DNA from: PWXP01 sp964487655
GTDB taxonomy: Bacteria; Planctomycetota; Planctomycetia; Pirellulales; Thermoguttaceae
Assembly: GCA_964487655.1 (NCBI GenBank)
Contig: CAZASB010000008.1
Coordinates: 1-34,213 of the forward strand
Direction: 5' to 3'
Length of the DNA: 34,213 nt
Shown here: positions 7,772 through 15,729 of the stretch, piece after piece
Layout: every line of letters starts with the position of its first letter
Numbering within the stretch: position 1 is the stretch's first letter
Made by a program: the position numbers and the translations under genes
The notes under the pieces: model-generated
What the model saw: only the letters and a program-made list of their open reading frames with translations
Told to the model about the DNA's origin: nothing
Database searches by the model: none

Positions 7772-8506
7772 ATGCGAATCAACGGCCGCCTGTTCCTAAT
7801 TGCAACCGTCCTAACGTCGCTCACTGTACCGGCAAACGGCGAGGAGCCCTATGTGTTGTGGGATCCGCAACAACCGGCGCCCAAGGCGGCCGAGTGCCCG
7901 CTGCTAGACAACGTTCAGTTTGCAGTCATCAAGCCGTGCCAGCCGGAGGTAGACAGCTACCACTGGCTGCACGGCGTCGCCATTTGCTGGCATCAAAGAC
8001 AACTCCATGCCTCGTTCGGCCACAACAAGGGGCACGAGAACACGGCAACCGAGCAGGCTCGCGGACGTATCAGTCTCAATGGCGGCAAGACATGGGGGGA
8101 CGTGTATACCATCGACTCGGGCAGCGACAATCTGGCCATCAGTCACGACGTGTTTCTTTCAAACAACGGTCAACTATGGGCCTTTATGGGCGCGTTCTAC
8201 AACCGTCTCCAACGAACGCATACGCGTGCATATTTGTTTGATGATAAATCCGGCCAATGGCAATCGAAAGGCGTCGTAGTCGATCAGGGCTTCTGGCCCA
8301 TGCAGGAACCGATCAAGATGGCTGACGGGAACTGGATCATGTCCGGCTGCCGGATCGGACGGGGATACGACCTCGACCACCTGCCTGCGGTGGCTATCAG
8401 CGACGGCGACCAGCTTGCGAAATGGCGGATGATCGTCATACCGAAAGAGGATGGCGTGGGAGGCATCTGGGGCGAATCGACCGTCATGGTCGATAAAGAC
8501 ACGTAA
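7772..8506 (+). CDS. C-terminally truncated sialidase-like protein
   Basis: A 244-residue exported protein with a signal peptide (1-23, ending PANG). It carries the first part of a sialidase-type propeller, including an Asp-box-like LNGGKTWGD near residue 100. It aligns by eye, almost without gaps, with the propeller of the 2630-4402 protein: shared runs include FWPMQEP, DGNWIM and HLPAVAIS. After WGESTVMVD it stops at once, whereas the other protein runs on for about 140 more residues. None of the three downstream frames restores the missing part; the next DNA already belongs to the transporter. So this looks like a deletion or recombination junction, not a simple frameshift. Start ATG 7772 with GAGGAG upstream. 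It could be a decaying pseudogene or a short functional variant. Confidence 0.75.
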   Translation: MRINGRLFLIATVLTSLTVPANGEEPYVLWDPQQPAPKAAECPLLDNVQFAVIKPCQPEVDSYHWLHGVAICWHQRQLHASFGHNKGHENTATEQARGRISLNGGKTWGDVYTIDSGSDNLAISHDVFLSNNGQLWAFMGAFYNRLQRTHTRAYLFDDKSGQWQSKGVVVDQGFWPMQEPIKMADGNWIMSGCRIGRGYDLDHLPAVAISDGDQLAKWRMIVIPKEDGVGGIWGESTVMVDKDT

Positions 8507-8540
8507 ACATTTGGCTTCGTCCTTCGTGAACAGGTGTCGG

Positions 8541-9707
8541 GTGATACGTTCGTCTTGGCTTACCGTGGTGTTCCTTGCACTTGTGCCTTGCAGCCTGACG
8601 GTGGCGATCGGACTTTGGACGGCCGGTCGGGCCGAACCTGCCTGCGCGGCCATTGTGGCAGCCATCGCATTGCTTGCATTCGCCGCGGCTGCTTCCACGC
8701 GATTTCGTAGTCTGGCATTCACCGTTTGGGTTTTCGCCTTCGTTGCCAGCGCCACGTTCTTCCCCGGCCTCTACACCTGGCAATGGCGAGGATGGGAACC
8801 GAAACATGCCATTCTGCCATTGGTCCAAGTGATCATGTTCGGCATGGGCGTGACGCTTACCTTCGCCGACTTCGGTCGCATCTTGAAGATGCCCAAGGCC
8901 ATACTGCTGGGTCTGGTGTGCCAGTATTCGATCATGCCCCTCTTGGCATGGACGTTCGCCACGCTGTTCGGTCTTTCCGGCGAGGTAGCGGCAGGACTGG
9001 TACTGGTTGGCTCCTGTCCCGGCGGCGTGGCTTCAAACGTGATTGTGTTCATAGCAGGCGCAAACGTAGCACTGTCTGTCACCATGACCGCCTGTTCCAC
9101 CGTGGTCTCGCCGTTGGCTACGCCTCTGGTCATGAAGTTGATTGCCGGGCAGTATGTGCCCATCGAAGTGGCCCCCATGATGGCGTCCATCCTGAAGATG
9201 GTTCTCGTCCCCGTGCTTCTGGGCCTTCTGGCAAATCACTTCGCCCACAAGTTGGTTACGCGGTTGCTGCGTATTCTTCCCTTCGTCGCCATGCTGGGAA
9301 TCTGCCTGATAATTGCGATTACCATCGCCCTGGCACGGAGTGATTTGCTGACGGTCGGACTGGCTCTTTTCGGCGCGGCCGCCTGCCATAACGCCGCCGG
9401 GTACGCATTGGGCTACGGCTGTGCCCGAGCCGCCGGCCTGGACCGGCGCGACAGTCGTACCGTGGCGATCGAGGTAGGCATCCAGAACGGCGGCATGGCC
9501 ACGGGGCTCGCGTTGAATGTGCTTAAGAGCCCCGTGGCTGCACTGGGGTCCGCCGTGTTCGGCCCCTGGAGCGCGGTCACGAGTTCCGTGCTGGCTTCTT
9601 ATTGGCGTCGGACGGCCCGGCAGGCGACGGGTTCGCAAGGTCCGCAAACCGACTCACCAGCAGGCCCACCAGTAGAATCACCAGCGTGCCGACGACGATC
9701 ACCATGA
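8541..9707 (+). CDS. Bile acid:sodium symporter (BASS/SBF) family transporter
   Basis: A 388-residue polytopic inner-membrane protein with about ten hydrophobic segments. Family signatures are visible: a FGMGVTLTFADF motif, the unwound-helix region GSCPGGVASNVIVF, and EVGIQNGGMATGLAL near the C-terminal half. BASS proteins are sodium-coupled importers of organic acids; the substrate here is unknown, and a keto acid or sugar-acid product of the neighbouring lyase is a guess. The start is uncertain: GTG 8541 (AGG six bases upstream) is chosen, with GTG 8526 or ATG 8451 also open. The ATG 8451 form would overlap the truncated sialidase. The last 44 or so residues (Pro/Ser/Arg-rich) are read from the strand opposite the SSS symporter gene, an overlap of 131 bp. 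Confidence 0.83.
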   Translation: MIRSSWLTVVFLALVPCSLTVAIGLWTAGRAEPACAAIVAAIALLAFAAAASTRFRSLAFTVWVFAFVASATFFPGLYTWQWRGWEPKHAILPLVQVIMFGMGVTLTFADFGRILKMPKAILLGLVCQYSIMPLLAWTFATLFGLSGEVAAGLVLVGSCPGGVASNVIVFIAGANVALSVTMTACSTVVSPLATPLVMKLIAGQYVPIEVAPMMASILKMVLVPVLLGLLANHFAHKLVTRLLRILPFVAMLGICLIIAITIALARSDLLTVGLALFGAAACHNAAGYALGYGCARAAGLDRRDSRTVAIEVGIQNGGMATGLALNVLKSPVAALGSAVFGPWSAVTSSVLASYWRRTARQATGSQGPQTDSPAGPPVESPACRRRSP

Positions 9708-11214
9708 ACTGATGGAAGGGGCTGCGAAGCGAGGCGAGTGATTCGGGCCAGCGGTCGGTGGGCGAAAGGGTCATCCACACGATGGTGAGCACTCCCAGAA
9801 TTACCCCGGTTACGGCCGCCGGGTTGCCGGCGCGTCGCGAGATCATCCCCAGCAGGAACAGGCCAACCATGCCGCCGCTGAAGATGCTGGCCAGGGTCCA
9901 CCATGCGTCCAGCGCACTTTGGATCCGGATCATTAGCAAGGCCACGCCCGTGCCCAACGCGCCCCAAACGACCGTGCTGATATACAACGCGGCCATCGAC
10001 TGCCGCTCAGTCGCCTCGCGATTGACGTATCGCTGGTAATAGTCGCGCATAAGGAGTGTGGCCGACGAGTTCAGACTGGTCGAAACCGTGCTCATGGCCG
10101 CGGCGAACACGGCGGCGATGAGCAGACCCGTCACCCCGGCAGGAAGCTGCGAGCCGATGAACAACGGGAATGCCCTGTCGCCCACGTCACTATCGGTCAG
10201 CCGGGCCTTGGTCGCTTCCAACTTCGTCGCGTAGTCAGGCGCATCCTGTCCCATGCCCTCGGCGGCCAGTTTCTGCACGGCCACGGCCGAGCGAAGCGCG
10301 TCGAGGTCATCCGGCCGCGCCTGGTAGTAGGCGAACAACGACGTGCCAATCAGGAAGAACACGGCCGAAACGGGCACGTACAGCAATCCGCCCAACCACA
10401 CGCTCTTGCGAGCTTCTCTCTCGGAACGCGAGGCGATGTACCGCTGCACGTAGCTTTGATCGATGCCGAAGTTTTGCAGGTTGATCACCAGCCCGTACAC
10501 CAGCACGACCCAGAAGGTCGTCTCGGCCACCGACGGGCCGAAGCTTCCTAGCGAGAACTTGCCATGTTCGGCGGCGATGGAAAACACTTGCCCGGGCCCC
10601 TCGGGCATTCCGGCCAGCATGACGGCCAGGCACGCGACGGCGCCGGCCATCAGCACAATCGCCTGCAAGGCATCGGCCCAAATGACGGCCGTGATTCCAC
10701 CGACGAACGTGTACAACGTCACCGAGACACCCGTGACAATAATCAGCAAGCGGACGTCCCAGCCTAGCAGCACGCTCAGCGGCAGGGCCATCAGGTACAT
10801 GACCGCGCCCATTCGAGCGACCTGTGTAAGCAAATAGAACACGCTGGCGTACGTGCGAGCCCAGGGCCCGAAGCGGTGCTCCAGGTGGGCGTAGGCCGAG
10901 ACTTCCTGGCTCCGGCGGTAGTAGGGCAGAAACCATCGCACGGCAATCCAGGTGGCCAGCGGCAGCGATAGGCTGAACACGAACGGGTTCCAATTCGTCG
11001 CATAGGCCTTGCCCGGCAGCGCCAGGAAACTGATACTCGACAAGTAGGTGGCGAAGATTGACAGCCCGCACACCCAGCCTGGCAGCGACCGCCCAGCGGC
11101 GGTGAAGCTCTCGGTCGAACGGCTCCGCCGCCAGAAATAGAAGCCGATGGCCATGGTGCCGGCAAAGTAGGCGGCCAGCACAAACCAGTCGATCGCGTGG
11201 AAATGACGTTCCAT
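9577..11214 (-). CDS. Sodium:solute symporter (SSS family)
   Basis: A 545-residue membrane protein with about 13 hydrophobic segments. It begins FHAIDWFVLAAYFAGTMAIG with the usual 'RSTESFTAAGRSLPGW' segment that follows the first helix of SSS transporters. Other family marks are FATYLSSISFLALPGKAY, a GGITAVIWADALQAIV helix and AAVFAAAMSTVSTSLNSSATL, the Na2-site helix. SSS members include the sialic acid importer SiaT, which suits the neighbouring lyase and sialidase genes, but substrate cannot be read from sequence. The ATG at 11214 is chosen because the conserved N-terminus begins there. An in-frame GTG at 11289 would add 25 residues encoded by a tandem repeat. It is convergent with the BASS gene and overlaps its 3' end by 131 bp. 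Confidence 0.87.
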   Translation of the reverse strand: MERHFHAIDWFVLAAYFAGTMAIGFYFWRRSRSTESFTAAGRSLPGWVCGLSIFATYLSSISFLALPGKAYATNWNPFVFSLSLPLATWIAVRWFLPYYRRSQEVSAYAHLEHRFGPWARTYASVFYLLTQVARMGAVMYLMALPLSVLLGWDVRLLIIVTGVSVTLYTFVGGITAVIWADALQAIVLMAGAVACLAVMLAGMPEGPGQVFSIAAEHGKFSLGSFGPSVAETTFWVVLVYGLVINLQNFGIDQSYVQRYIASRSEREARKSVWLGGLLYVPVSAVFFLIGTSLFAYYQARPDDLDALRSAVAVQKLAAEGMGQDAPDYATKLEATKARLTDSDVGDRAFPLFIGSQLPAGVTGLLIAAVFAAAMSTVSTSLNSSATLLMRDYYQRYVNREATERQSMAALYISTVVWGALGTGVALLMIRIQSALDAWWTLASIFSGGMVGLFLLGMISRRAGNPAAVTGVILGVLTIVWMTLSPTDRWPESLASLRSPFHQFMVIVVGTLVILLVGLLVSRFADLANPSPAGPSDANKKPARNS

Positions 11215-11254
11215 GGCCTGGTTCCAATCCGTGGGAGGAATCGGCGGCGCGACA

Positions 11255-11296
11255 ACCTTGCCGAGCGCTTGCCCAACCTTGCCGAGCACTTGCCCA
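11255..11296. repeat. 21-bp tandem duplication upstream of the SSS symporter
   Basis: Two adjacent 21-bp units (11255-11275 and 11276-11296) match at 20 of 21 positions, differing at 11267/11288. Each contains two CTTGCC-type subunits. It lies just upstream of the chosen symporter start on the minus strand. If translated from GTG 11289 it gives a repeated LGKVGQ-like peptide. Confidence 0.8.
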
Positions 11297-11437
11297 ATGC
11301 CGCCGATGGACTGGTGACATCAACGTATTCTCTTGCCGTCCGGTGTCCGCGTCAAGGCCGTGCGCGGCAAGACTTTCTGGCGAATGCAGAGAAGTAATCT
11401 TGCGCAGGTTAGGCTGCCCGCGGCGAGTGCTCCACCG

Positions 11438-13741
11438 TCAATCGCCCCGCGCCGCCACCTCTTGCCTGATGGCCTCCGCCGCCGCCATCATGTTGCGCAA
11501 CGATGGGCGAACCTCCTCCCACGTTCGCGTCTTCAGGCCGCAGTCGGGATTGACCCAAAGCTGCTCGGGTGCCAAGACATCCAGGGCCTTCCGCAGCAAC
11601 GACAGCATATCCTCCACGCCGGGAATACGCGGCGAATGGATATCGTAAACGCCGGGACCGATCTCGTTGGGATACGCTTGCTCTTCAAACGCGGCCAGAA
11701 GCTCCATATTGCTTCGGGCCGTTTCGATCGAAATCACGTCGGCATCGAGCGCTGCAACCGCTGCCAGGATATGGTTGAACTCGCTGTAGCACATGTGCGT
11801 ATGGATTTGCGTGGCGTCGGCCACGCCGCTGGAGGCCAAGCGGAACGCCTCGACGGCCCACTGCAGGTAGTCCGACCGGTCGGCCTCCTTCAAGGGCAAG
11901 CCTTCCCGGAACGCCGGTTCGTCAATCTGAATGACCTTCACGCCGGCCGCCTCCAAGTCCCCCACCTCGTCGCGAATGGCCAAGGCAATCTGCCGGCACG
12001 TCTCGCTGCGCGGCTGATCGTCGCGAACGAACGACCAGCAGAGGATCGTCACCGGACCAGTCAACATGCCCTTGACCAGCTTCCGCGATTTCGCCGCGGC
12101 CATGGCCTCCTTGGCCCACCGCACGGTCATCGGGGCGGGGCGTGAAACGTCGCCATGGATGATGGGCGGCTTCACGCAACGCGAACCGTAGCTCTGCACC
12201 CAGCCATTGCCGGTGAACGTGAAACCGTTCAACTGCTCGCCGAAATACTCCACCATGTCGTTCCGCTCGGCCTCGCCGTGAACCAGCACGTCCAGCCCAA
12301 TGTCTTCCTGGAACCGGATGGTCTCGGTCAGCACGTCGCGCAGGAAGGCATCGTATTTCTCCTGGGACAGTTCCCCTCGCTTGAACCGGGCTCTCGCCGC
12401 GCGGATTTCGGGTGTTTGCGGGAAAGACCCAATCGTGGTCGTGGGAAACAGCGGCAGCTTGAGCGATTCCCGCTGAGCTACGCGTCGCTGGGAATAGGGA
12501 CTCTTGCGAGAGAGCGTCTCGGACGCGACTTCCGCCATGCGGCGCCGCACCTGGGGGTTGTGCGTCAGTGGCGAAACGCGACGATTCTCCACGTCTGCCG
12601 CATTCCTCGCCAGTGCCTCCGTCTGCCGTTCGTCCACCTCGGACGCCGAGCGAGCAATCGTCGCGATTTCGGCCAGCTTCTGGCGACCGAACGCCAGCCA
12701 CGGCCGAACTCGTTCGTCCACCACCGTTTCCGGTTCCAGGTCCACCGGCACGTGCAGCAGCGAGCACGACGGCGCCACGATGGTGCGTTCTTCTCCAATC
12801 GCTTCAACCACTTGGCGCAGCAGCTTGCCGGCTTCGGCCAGATCGGTCTTCCACACATTCCGGCCATCGACAAGCCCCGCGGAGAGCGTCTTGTCCCCCG
12901 GAAGCTTGTCAAGCACCGCTTCCAATTGCGATTTGCCCCGCACAAGATCAATGTGCAACGCTTGCACCGGCAGTTCCAGTGCGGTAGCCAGGTTTCCACC
13001 GAGCGAGCCGAAGTAGCTGGCCACCAGGAGCGACAAGTCGGACGACACGGAACCGAGCCGCTGGTATGCTCGCCCGAGCGCCGCGCGGGCTTTCTCGTCA
13101 AGATCGGTTACAAGACACGGTTCGTCAAGCTGGATCCAGTCGGCTCCGGCCGCGGCCAACCGGCCGAGCAACTCTTCGTAAACGGGCAGCAGCGCGTCTA
13201 GGAGCGACAGATTATCCAGGTCGGCAACGTGCGATTTGCCGAGCAACAGGAACGTCACCGGTCCCAACAGAACCGGCCTTGTGTGAATGCCAAACTCCCG
13301 GGCTTCGACGAATTCATCGATCGCCTTGGTGGAGGAAAGTCGGAAGGTCTGGTCTGGCCGCGGTTCCGGTACGAGGTAGTGGTAATTCGTGTCGAACCAC
13401 TTGGTCATCTCCATGGCCGGGATGTTTGCTTTGACATCGCCTCGCGCCATGGCGAAGTAGGTAGCCAACGAGACCTCGCCACCGTCCCATTCAAAACGCG
13501 TCGGAACGGCCCCCGCCATAACGCTCGTATCGAGCACCTGATCGTACATCGAAAAATCGTTGGACGGGATGTGCCCAATCCCGGCCTTCCGCTGCCACTG
13601 CCACGATTGTCGGCGAATGCCGCGGCAGACATCTTGCAGCGAGGCTTCGTCCAGGCTGCCCTTCCAATACTGCTCCAGCGCCTTCTTCAGTTCACGATTC
13701 AGGCCGATTCTTGGAAAACCGAGATTGCTTGAGATGACCAT
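11438..13741 (-). CDS. metE: Cobalamin-independent methionine synthase
   Basis: A 767-residue 5-methyltetrahydropteroyltriglutamate-homocysteine S-methyltransferase, catalysing the last step of methionine synthesis in the cytoplasm without B12. Length matches the family (about 750-770). The N-terminus has the conserved NLGFPRIGLNRELKKALE. The catalytic C-terminal barrel begins around PTTTIGSFPQTPEIR. The zinc-binding motif IHTHMCYSEF supplies His and Cys, and the last zinc Cys is in NPDCGLKTR near residue 734. The active-site Asp/Glu region IQIDEPAFREGLP is present. Start at the ATG complementary to 13739-13741; upstream GGA is only a weak Shine-Dalgarno. No cobalamin or SAM riboswitch is recognisable in its short leader, but a palindrome lies about 75 bp upstream. 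It appears monocistronic. Confidence 0.97.
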   Translation of the reverse strand: MVISSNLGFPRIGLNRELKKALEQYWKGSLDEASLQDVCRGIRRQSWQWQRKAGIGHIPSNDFSMYDQVLDTSVMAGAVPTRFEWDGGEVSLATYFAMARGDVKANIPAMEMTKWFDTNYHYLVPEPRPDQTFRLSSTKAIDEFVEAREFGIHTRPVLLGPVTFLLLGKSHVADLDNLSLLDALLPVYEELLGRLAAAGADWIQLDEPCLVTDLDEKARAALGRAYQRLGSVSSDLSLLVASYFGSLGGNLATALELPVQALHIDLVRGKSQLEAVLDKLPGDKTLSAGLVDGRNVWKTDLAEAGKLLRQVVEAIGEERTIVAPSCSLLHVPVDLEPETVVDERVRPWLAFGRQKLAEIATIARSASEVDERQTEALARNAADVENRRVSPLTHNPQVRRRMAEVASETLSRKSPYSQRRVAQRESLKLPLFPTTTIGSFPQTPEIRAARARFKRGELSQEKYDAFLRDVLTETIRFQEDIGLDVLVHGEAERNDMVEYFGEQLNGFTFTGNGWVQSYGSRCVKPPIIHGDVSRPAPMTVRWAKEAMAAAKSRKLVKGMLTGPVTILCWSFVRDDQPRSETCRQIALAIRDEVGDLEAAGVKVIQIDEPAFREGLPLKEADRSDYLQWAVEAFRLASSGVADATQIHTHMCYSEFNHILAAVAALDADVISIETARSNMELLAAFEEQAYPNEIGPGVYDIHSPRIPGVEDMLSLLRKALDVLAPEQLWVNPDCGLKTRTWEEVRPSLRNMMAAAEAIRQEVAARGD

Positions 13742-13771
13742 ATATGTTCCGTTCTGTGTTTATCCGGTACG

Positions 13772-13786
13772 CCAAGCGAAGCTTGG
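13772..13786. other. Short perfect hairpin in the metE leader
   Basis: CCAAGC (13772-13777), a GAA loop and GCTTGG (13781-13786) form a six-pair stem in the leader of metE, about 31 bp from its start codon. No U-run follows on either strand, so it is not a terminator. It could shape the leader RNA; no function is evident. Confidence 0.5.
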
Positions 13787-13809
13787 GATAACTTGTAAGC
13801 TGAAAGGAG

Positions 13810-13822
13810 TTTACCGTGTAAA
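13810..13822. promoter_or_regulatory. 13-bp palindrome, candidate operator upstream of metE
   Basis: TTTAC-CGT-GTAAA is a perfect inverted repeat with 5-bp arms, centred about 75 bp upstream of the metE ATG. Flanking TGAAA (13801-13805) and TTTCA (13823-13827) are also inverted relative to each other, though not symmetric about the same centre. A MetR box is TGAA-N5-TTCA, and the spacing here does not fit it. Operator role is inferred only from position. Confidence 0.35.
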
Positions 13823-13831
13823 TTTCAAGAA

Positions 13832-13942
13832 GCCTCCCAGCAGAAGAACGACAGCCTGCCCATGCTCGGGTTGGCCGACAGCCTGAACATCTCCGTTGTG
13901 GCGGCCGTGCTGTTCCACGAGGCCCGGCGGCAGCGCGAATAG
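13832..13942 (+). pseudogene. C-terminal remnant of a SpoU/TrmH RNA 2'-O-methyltransferase
   Basis: Reading the plus strand in the frame that ends at TAG 13940-13942 gives a 36-residue C-terminus containing LPMLGLADSLNISVVAAV followed by FHEARRQRE. This is the last motif of SPOUT-class RNA methyltransferases (SpoU/TrmH), where the 'SLNVSVAAAV' sequence forms the trefoil knot and SAM site. The frame remains open upstream only to about 13800 and loses all family resemblance before NDSLP at 13847. So only the end of the gene remains; the rest was lost, probably when the metE region was joined here. It lies tail to tail, directly against the glgC stop codon. It is too short to function as an enzyme. 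Confidence 0.72.
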
Positions 13943-15229
13943 CTACATCTTCCAACCGTCGGGCAGGATGGCGTCCTTGGGGATGACGGCCACGCCGTCG
14001 CGGATCATGCCCTGCTCGGTCTCCTCGGTCGTTTCAACGCGCCGGTGGTTGGTAATCTGCACGCCATGGCCGATACGGCAGTTCTTGTCGATGATGGCGT
14101 TCTCAATCAGAGCCCCGGCACCGATGCCGACGGCGGGAACGCCCGTATCGCGACCGGAGTCGAGTTCGTCGGCCGTTTCGTAATCGTCGTTGCCCATCAG
14201 CACCGAGTTACGGATGACCGTATCGCGGCCGACGAAGCAGCGCAGGCCAATCACGCTATTTTCCACCACGGTGCCCTCTTCAATTCGGCATCCATCGGCC
14301 ACCAAACTTCCGCGAATGGTCGCCCCTTCGATCAACGACGGCGGCAGGAATCGTGGGTGGGTATAGACCGGAGCTTCGCGAGTCGCCAGTTCAAACGGTG
14401 GCTTTGCCGTTGCCAGGCTCAAGTTGGCCTCGAAGAACGACCGAATGGTGCCGATGTCCTCCCAGTAGCCGTCGAACAGGTGTACCTGAACTCGCCGGGT
14501 GCGAATCGAGGCCGGGAAGACCTCCTTGCCGAAGTCTTGGTATTCGGTCTTCTCCAGCACGTCAATGAGCGCGTCACGGTTGAACAGATAGATGCCCATA
14601 TTGGCCAGGCAGTCGCGGCCGTTGCTCTGGACTCCGTGGGCATCGATCCAGGCAGGATCGGTTCGCACGTGCTCGAGTTCCTGCTCCGTTTGTGGCTTCT
14701 CGAGGAACCCGATCACCTGCCCCGTGTCGTCCAGCCGCATAATTCCCAGTCCAGCCGCGTCTTTCGAGTACACCGGCACACCGGAAATCGTCACGTCGGC
14801 GCCAGCCGCCTCGTGCGAGGCGAGCATGTCGCGGAAATCCATGCGGTAGAGCTGGTCGCCCGATAGAATGAGCACATACTTGATGTCGCGACGCCGCAAG
14901 TAGCTGAGGTTCTGGCGGACCGCGTCGGCGGTACCCTGGTACCAGGTGTTGTTTGCCAGCGTCTGCTGCGCGGCCAGCACCTCAACAAAACCCCCGTCGA
15001 ACGAGTCGAAGGTGTACGTGCGGCGAATATGGCGGTGCAAGCTGACCGAGTTGAACTGGGTAAGCACGTACATCCGGTTCAGGCCGCTGTTGATGCAGTT
15101 CGACAGTGGAATATCGATCAGCCGATACTTGCCTGCAATCGGCACGGCCGGCTTCGATCGGTATTTGGTGAGCGGGTAGAGCCGCGTTCCACGTCCGCCA
15201 CCCAGCACCAAGCTGACAACGTGTTTCAT
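13943..15229 (-). CDS. glgC: Glucose-1-phosphate adenylyltransferase (ADP-glucose pyrophosphorylase)
   Basis: A 428-residue enzyme making ADP-glucose from ATP and glucose-1-phosphate, the committed step of bacterial glycogen synthesis. The N-terminal nucleotidyltransferase domain has LGGGRGTRLYPLT (9-21), SKPAVPIAGKYRLIDIPLSN (25-44), the catalytic SGDQLYRMDF and GFLEKP motifs, and DGYWEDIGTI. The C-terminal part is a left-handed beta-helix with the hexapeptide-like pattern GTVVENSVIG, RDTVIRNSV and ALIENAIIDKNC. Start at the ATG complementary to 15227-15229 with GGAGAAGGA upstream; a longer in-frame extension to 15376 has no conserved sequence. The ending ILPDGWKM is typical of plant- and cyanobacterial-like GlgC. 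No other glycogen gene is in the window. Confidence 0.95.
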   Translation of the reverse strand: MKHVVSLVLGGGRGTRLYPLTKYRSKPAVPIAGKYRLIDIPLSNCINSGLNRMYVLTQFNSVSLHRHIRRTYTFDSFDGGFVEVLAAQQTLANNTWYQGTADAVRQNLSYLRRRDIKYVLILSGDQLYRMDFRDMLASHEAAGADVTISGVPVYSKDAAGLGIMRLDDTGQVIGFLEKPQTEQELEHVRTDPAWIDAHGVQSNGRDCLANMGIYLFNRDALIDVLEKTEYQDFGKEVFPASIRTRRVQVHLFDGYWEDIGTIRSFFEANLSLATAKPPFELATREAPVYTHPRFLPPSLIEGATIRGSLVADGCRIEEGTVVENSVIGLRCFVGRDTVIRNSVLMGNDDYETADELDSGRDTGVPAVGIGAGALIENAIIDKNCRIGHGVQITNHRRVETTEETEQGMIRDGVAVIPKDAILPDGWKM

Positions 15230-15729
15230 AAAAATCCTTCTCCGAGCGAATTTGTCGCATGGCTCCGATGTGTACCGGAGAGCCCCAGTGACCGCCGCCA
15301 TCCGAAAAGGCTGCCCGAAGGGCCGGTCTGTACACAGGTGGGCTTCCACCCGCACACCACGGGGCTCGCCCGTCAACCGGTCATTCTACCAGACTGCCTC
15401 CCAGGATTGAACCACCCCTACTCGGCAAGTCAAGTTTCTTACGCGAAATATTTTCGCTTGTGCGGCGCGGAACGTTTGTGCGGATCGTCTGGATTGCCCG
15501 CGTTATACACGCCTCGTTGGCCATCTTTGTCTCGCAGGCTACCTAGTTCATTAAGAGCGACAGAAGTTGGGACGATACTGGTTGAAGCAGACGGTCGGCC
15601 GGTTTTGGGTGCATGGGCTGACCGGTTTCTCGGGCGTCTGCCACAAATACGGGAGAATTGGTTGCCCTTGCGAAACCCCATAAGCGGTCGCAGCCCTACC
15701 GATCCCGGCCAGGAAAGGATGTCCGGCTT
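15230..15729. other. 500-bp intergenic region between divergent glgC and porin
   Basis: This should hold the promoters of both divergent genes. On the glgC side, the leader can form small hairpins: GGTGG-AAGC-CCACC (about 15340) and GCCC-TTC-GGGC (about 15316). At 15443-15457 there is a perfect AT-rich hairpin, GCGAAA-TAT-TTTCGC. Short open frames here show no family resemblance. No convincing -35/-10 pair or riboswitch was recognised. Confidence 0.5.

Noticed and set aside
13742..13942. SAM or cobalamin riboswitch upstream of metE
   Set aside because: Only a small hairpin and a 13-bp palindrome are present; the conserved riboswitch cores are missing.
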